NCBI RefSeq assembly: GCF_900074925.1
Contig: NW_019716255.1
Span: forward strand, 2,700,287 to 2,764,286
Length of the DNA: 64,000 bases
Source: Ramularia collo-cygni
Lineage: Eukaryota > Ascomycota > Dothideomycetes > Mycosphaerellales > Mycosphaerellaceae
Direction: 5' to 3'
Shown one piece after another: positions 61,405-64,000 of this stretch; position 1 is the stretch's first letter, and every line of letters starts with the position of its first letter. Position numbers and translations under genes: made by a program. The notes beneath the pieces are model-generated. The model saw nothing but the letters and a program-made list of their open reading frames with translations. It ran no database searches and was not told the DNA's origin.

Positions 61405-64000
61405 CTACTTCCCACTGATCTGCCCCTCCACGAAATCCAACGCCTGCGTCCTGCTGACAACATCACAAGTACTCGCCTTTTGCAGATAACTAACACCATA
61501 ACACTTCTCCGCAACAAGCACCATCTCGGGTCTAAACGTCGTGCAAATAAACTGTGCTCGATCGCCCGTAACTGGGTCTTCCCGACTGCTCTCCTCCAGC
61601 AGCTTCGCAACGGCGGTTCGGTATTGAGCGTCGAGGTTGGCATCAATCTCATCGAAGAGATAGAAAGGTGCAGGATCAGACTTCTGGATCGCAAAGACGA
61701 GGGCCAAAGCACACAAACTCTTTTGTCCGCCGGAGAGTTGTTGGATGCGTTGCTGTTCGTCGTGTTTGCTGTTGAAGCTGACTGAGATACCAACGCCGGT
61801 GTAATTTTCCACACTGGATCGTGCCCGGGCAGCCGCATCTTCGTCTCCATCGCTTTCGTCATCACCCTTTGCTGCCGCGGCGTCTCTATCGCTGCGACGC
61901 TGGATGATGAGTCTTCCCTTGCCCGCAGGCACGAGTTTGACGAAGACTTCTGCGAAAGCCTTGCTGACTTGTTTGAAGGTACGTTCAATCGCTTCGTCCT
62001 TTCGCATGTCAAGCACGTCGATGAGTTCTCGAATACTGGCATCACTGCCATCGAGATCCTTCCGACGTTGCTCAAGATCCGCGCGCTGACGTTCGAATTG
62101 TTGGTACTGTTCAAAGGCTTTCTTGTTTACATGCCCATACTTCTTCAAAGCCTCTTGACATTTGTGCAGTTTTGTGGTGGCGGTCGTTGGGTTCATGTTC
62201 TTGTATGTTGCAGTGTAGGCAGCGTCGGGGATGATGCCCAGGTTACGGATCTGGAGCTGTACTTCCTGCAGACGTGAAGCGTATCCTGCACGACGCTGAG
62301 CGCCCTTCTCGACACTCTTCTGGTGATTGCGCATGGACTGCTCTAGCTTTGCGACTTCGGTTTGCTTGTTTGCGCGACTGGCTTCTGCTGCGTCGAGCTC
62401 TGCCTGGGATTTCTCGATGGATTCATCAATCTCCTTGATCTTGGCNTCTATGCTTTGCAGCCGCTTGCTAGCACGCTTGGCATCCGATTTGCGTTCCTTC
62501 AATTGGGAGCTGTTCCCAACACTAGCCGTGGGCATGTCATCATCAGAAGATCGTAATTGATCAAGCCGCGGTCGCAGGTTGATCTTGAGCATATCCTCGA
62601 CGATCTGCTTTTCTCCGCTCATCTCTGAAAGCTCGTTGCTGATCTCGGTGTATTGCTTCTTGAGGTCAGGCAGTTCCGATCCTACTTGCTCCAGCTGACG
62701 TTCCTCCTGTGCGCTGAGTACTTTCTTAAAATCTGCTGCCAGCTCGGATTCGAAGCCAGATAGTTGGTTGTTGATATCGTTCAGCAACGCCGCAAGATTG
62801 TCATAATTAACTTGCTTGCCGGCAACCTCGTCCTGTCGGGTGTTAAGCTCAGTCTCCTTTCTTCTGACCTCCTCCCGCATTGGCATGTAGCCACTGCTCA
62901 TCTGATCGCGCTTGATATCAAGCTTTTGCAGCTCGGTCTTCACCTTGTTGACCCTTTGATCGATCTGTTGCAGTTCCCGGGTGATCTCATCTTTCCGTCC
63001 CTTGGTGCNTTCAAACTGCTTTCGCGCAGCTTTTGCACGAAGCATGCCATCCAGACGAGAATTGCGTGCATCGTGGTAGCCACCTGTCAAGGCACCCTTT
63101 TGATCTGAGCGATCACCATCTGGTGTGATGGCATTCACAGAATGACTACGAGCGTATTGTGCTGCGACCTGAAGGTTGGGGCAGACAATAGTCCTGCCAA
63201 ACACTTGCTGCATTGCCTTTTCGAAGATTGCGTCGAACTTGATCTTGCTGAGCAGAGGCACCGCATCGCTCGCTTTGGGCATTTCGATCTGCCTTGCCTT
63301 GACGCGGTTGAGCGGGACAAAGGTGACACGGCCACTCTTCTCTGCTTGGAGTGCTTTGATGAGATGCTCTGCGATTTCGTCGTCGTCCACCACGTAGTGG
63401 AACAGGGACGCTCCCGCGGTAACTTCAACAGCAGTCTTGTACGAGTCTCTACACTCGATAAGATCGCCAATCGGACCGTGGGCACCCCGAATACCATCTC
63501 GCTCAACAATACGCTGCACAGCAGCCAGACCACGGGAGGTGTTAGCATCCATCATCTGGCCGAGCAGTCTTTCGGCCTTGTCGAGCTCCTGCCTGGCGTT
63601 GGCGATGACGGAGTCAAGCTTTGCCTCCTCACGCCACAATTCTTTCCGCTGATCCATCAAGCGTTCCTGCTCNTCTTTTGTCTTCTGGATCTCGCCGGAG
63701 ATGTTCTGCTGCTCGTCGCCACGATGTTCCATTCGATGTCGCAGATCCTTGATATCAGCTTCAAGCTGTTCGATCTGCTCTTGAAGCTCAGTGATGTCTT
63801 CCTTGATTTGCATCGCGACTGCTTTGCGCGTTGCGAGACTGTTGTGACAATCACCAATCTCTCTCCGAAGCCAGTCATCTCGCTCCTTCTTCGTGCGAAA
63901 TTGAGTGTGACGGCCTTGCTTGGCTAGTAGTCGCTGTCGTGTGGCTTCTGCGTCCTGAACTTGCTGCTTGAGACCCTTTTCTTGCTCGGACTTTGCCTTG
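61405..64000 (-). CDS. SMC3: cohesin subunit Smc3, C-terminal part (runs off window)
   Basis: Open frame continues to the right edge, so the N-terminal ATPase half and part of the first coiled coil are missing; 864 codons are present. Smc3 pairs with Smc1 in the cohesin ring. In order from the edge: coiled coil, the hinge (LGQMMDANTSRGLAAVQRIV to TFVPLNRVKARQIEMPKASD and on to a GGYHDARNSRLD end), a long return coiled coil, then the C-terminal head. The head has the ABC signature LSGGQKSLCALALVFAIQ and Walker B FYLFDEIDANLD, then the FICTTFRPEMV segment. No intron in this part. Three N bases (62446, 63009, 63673) obscure single residues. Confidence 0.96.
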   Translation of the reverse strand, partial: KAKSEQEKGLKQQVQDAEATRQRLLAKQGRHTQFRTKKERDDWLRREIGDCHNSLATRKAVAMQIKEDITELQEQIEQLEADIKDLRHRMEHRGDEQQNISGEIQKTKXEQERLMDQRKELWREEAKLDSVIANARQELDKAERLLGQMMDANTSRGLAAVQRIVERDGIRGAHGPIGDLIECRDSYKTAVEVTAGASLFHYVVDDDEIAEHLIKALQAEKSGRVTFVPLNRVKARQIEMPKASDAVPLLSKIKFDAIFEKAMQQVFGRTIVCPNLQVAAQYARSHSVNAITPDGDRSDQKGALTGGYHDARNSRLDGMLRAKAARKQFEXTKGRKDEITRELQQIDQRVNKVKTELQKLDIKRDQMSSGYMPMREEVRRKETELNTRQDEVAGKQVNYDNLAALLNDINNQLSGFESELAADFKKVLSAQEERQLEQVGSELPDLKKQYTEISNELSEMSGEKQIVEDMLKINLRPRLDQLRSSDDDMPTASVGNSSQLKERKSDAKRASKRLQSIXAKIKEIDESIEKSQAELDAAEASRANKQTEVAKLEQSMRNHQKSVEKGAQRRAGYASRLQEVQLQIRNLGIIPDAAYTATYKNMNPTTATTKLHKCQEALKKYGHVNKKAFEQYQQFERQRADLEQRRKDLDGSDASIRELIDVLDMRKDEAIERTFKQVSKAFAEVFVKLVPAGKGRLIIQRRSDRDAAAAKGDDESDGDEDAAARARSSVENYTGVGISVSFNSKHDEQQRIQQLSGGQKSLCALALVFAIQKSDPAPFYLFDEIDANLDAQYRTAVAKLLEESSREDPVTGDRAQFICTTFRPEMVLVAEKCYGVSYLQKASTCDVVSRTQALDFVEGQISGK

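Noticed and set aside
1..64000. CRISPR arrays, bacterial operons, intact transposons
   Set aside because: None seen; the spliced genes show a fungal nuclear genome, and the repeat arrays lack regular spacer structure.

Overview
This 64 kb window comes from a filamentous ascomycete, most likely Pezizomycotina and probably Dothideomycetes. The evidence is short introns (about 50-130 bp, GT..AG, often with a CTRAY-type branch site near the acceptor), CACAATG-type start contexts, compact intergenic spaces and the gene content. The class-level placement is inference. About forty isolated single N bases are scattered through it; most stand in for one base and keep the reading frame.

Left part (0-25 kb): the mitochondrial ribosome assembly factor RSM22, a five-exon casein kinase I, a lipocalin-like protein, an F-box-like protein, a secreted tannase/feruloyl esterase, a SAM methyltransferase, a RING-like coiled-coil protein, a GNAT acetyltransferase, GPI2 (GPI-anchor synthesis) and an Arb2-domain protein. 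These are separated by gene-poor spacers of 1-2.6 kb.

Middle (25-46 kb): two repeat-rich spacers (a 129-bp direct repeat at 25.1 kb and a four-copy array at 29.2-29.8 kb) flank an orphan disordered protein. A dense housekeeping block follows: LIP2 and POP7 (divergent), a seven-exon DHA2 MFS transporter, a NOSIP-type zinc-finger protein, TAF9, a short-chain dehydrogenase, UTP11 and CSL4 (divergent), the Rab7/YPT7 GTPase and an RGG-repeat protein. POP7, UTP11 and CSL4 all belong to RNA processing (RNase P/MRP, SSU processome, exosome).

Right part (46-58 kb) is accessory. It holds three paralogues of an unrecognised family sharing an N-terminal TD-[KR]-LS-x-E motif. One is a full-length 387 aa protein, one is short, and one is long with a C-terminal extension and a single frameshift. 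Each has the same 32-bp element upstream. A coiled-coil orphan lies between them, and an RBR-like RING protein lacking an expected zinc ligand lies beyond. This is the most likely place for something undescribed.

The window ends with a secreted FAD-dependent oxidoreductase, which has a perfect palindrome in its promoter, and the C-terminal two thirds of the cohesin subunit SMC3, which runs off the right edge.
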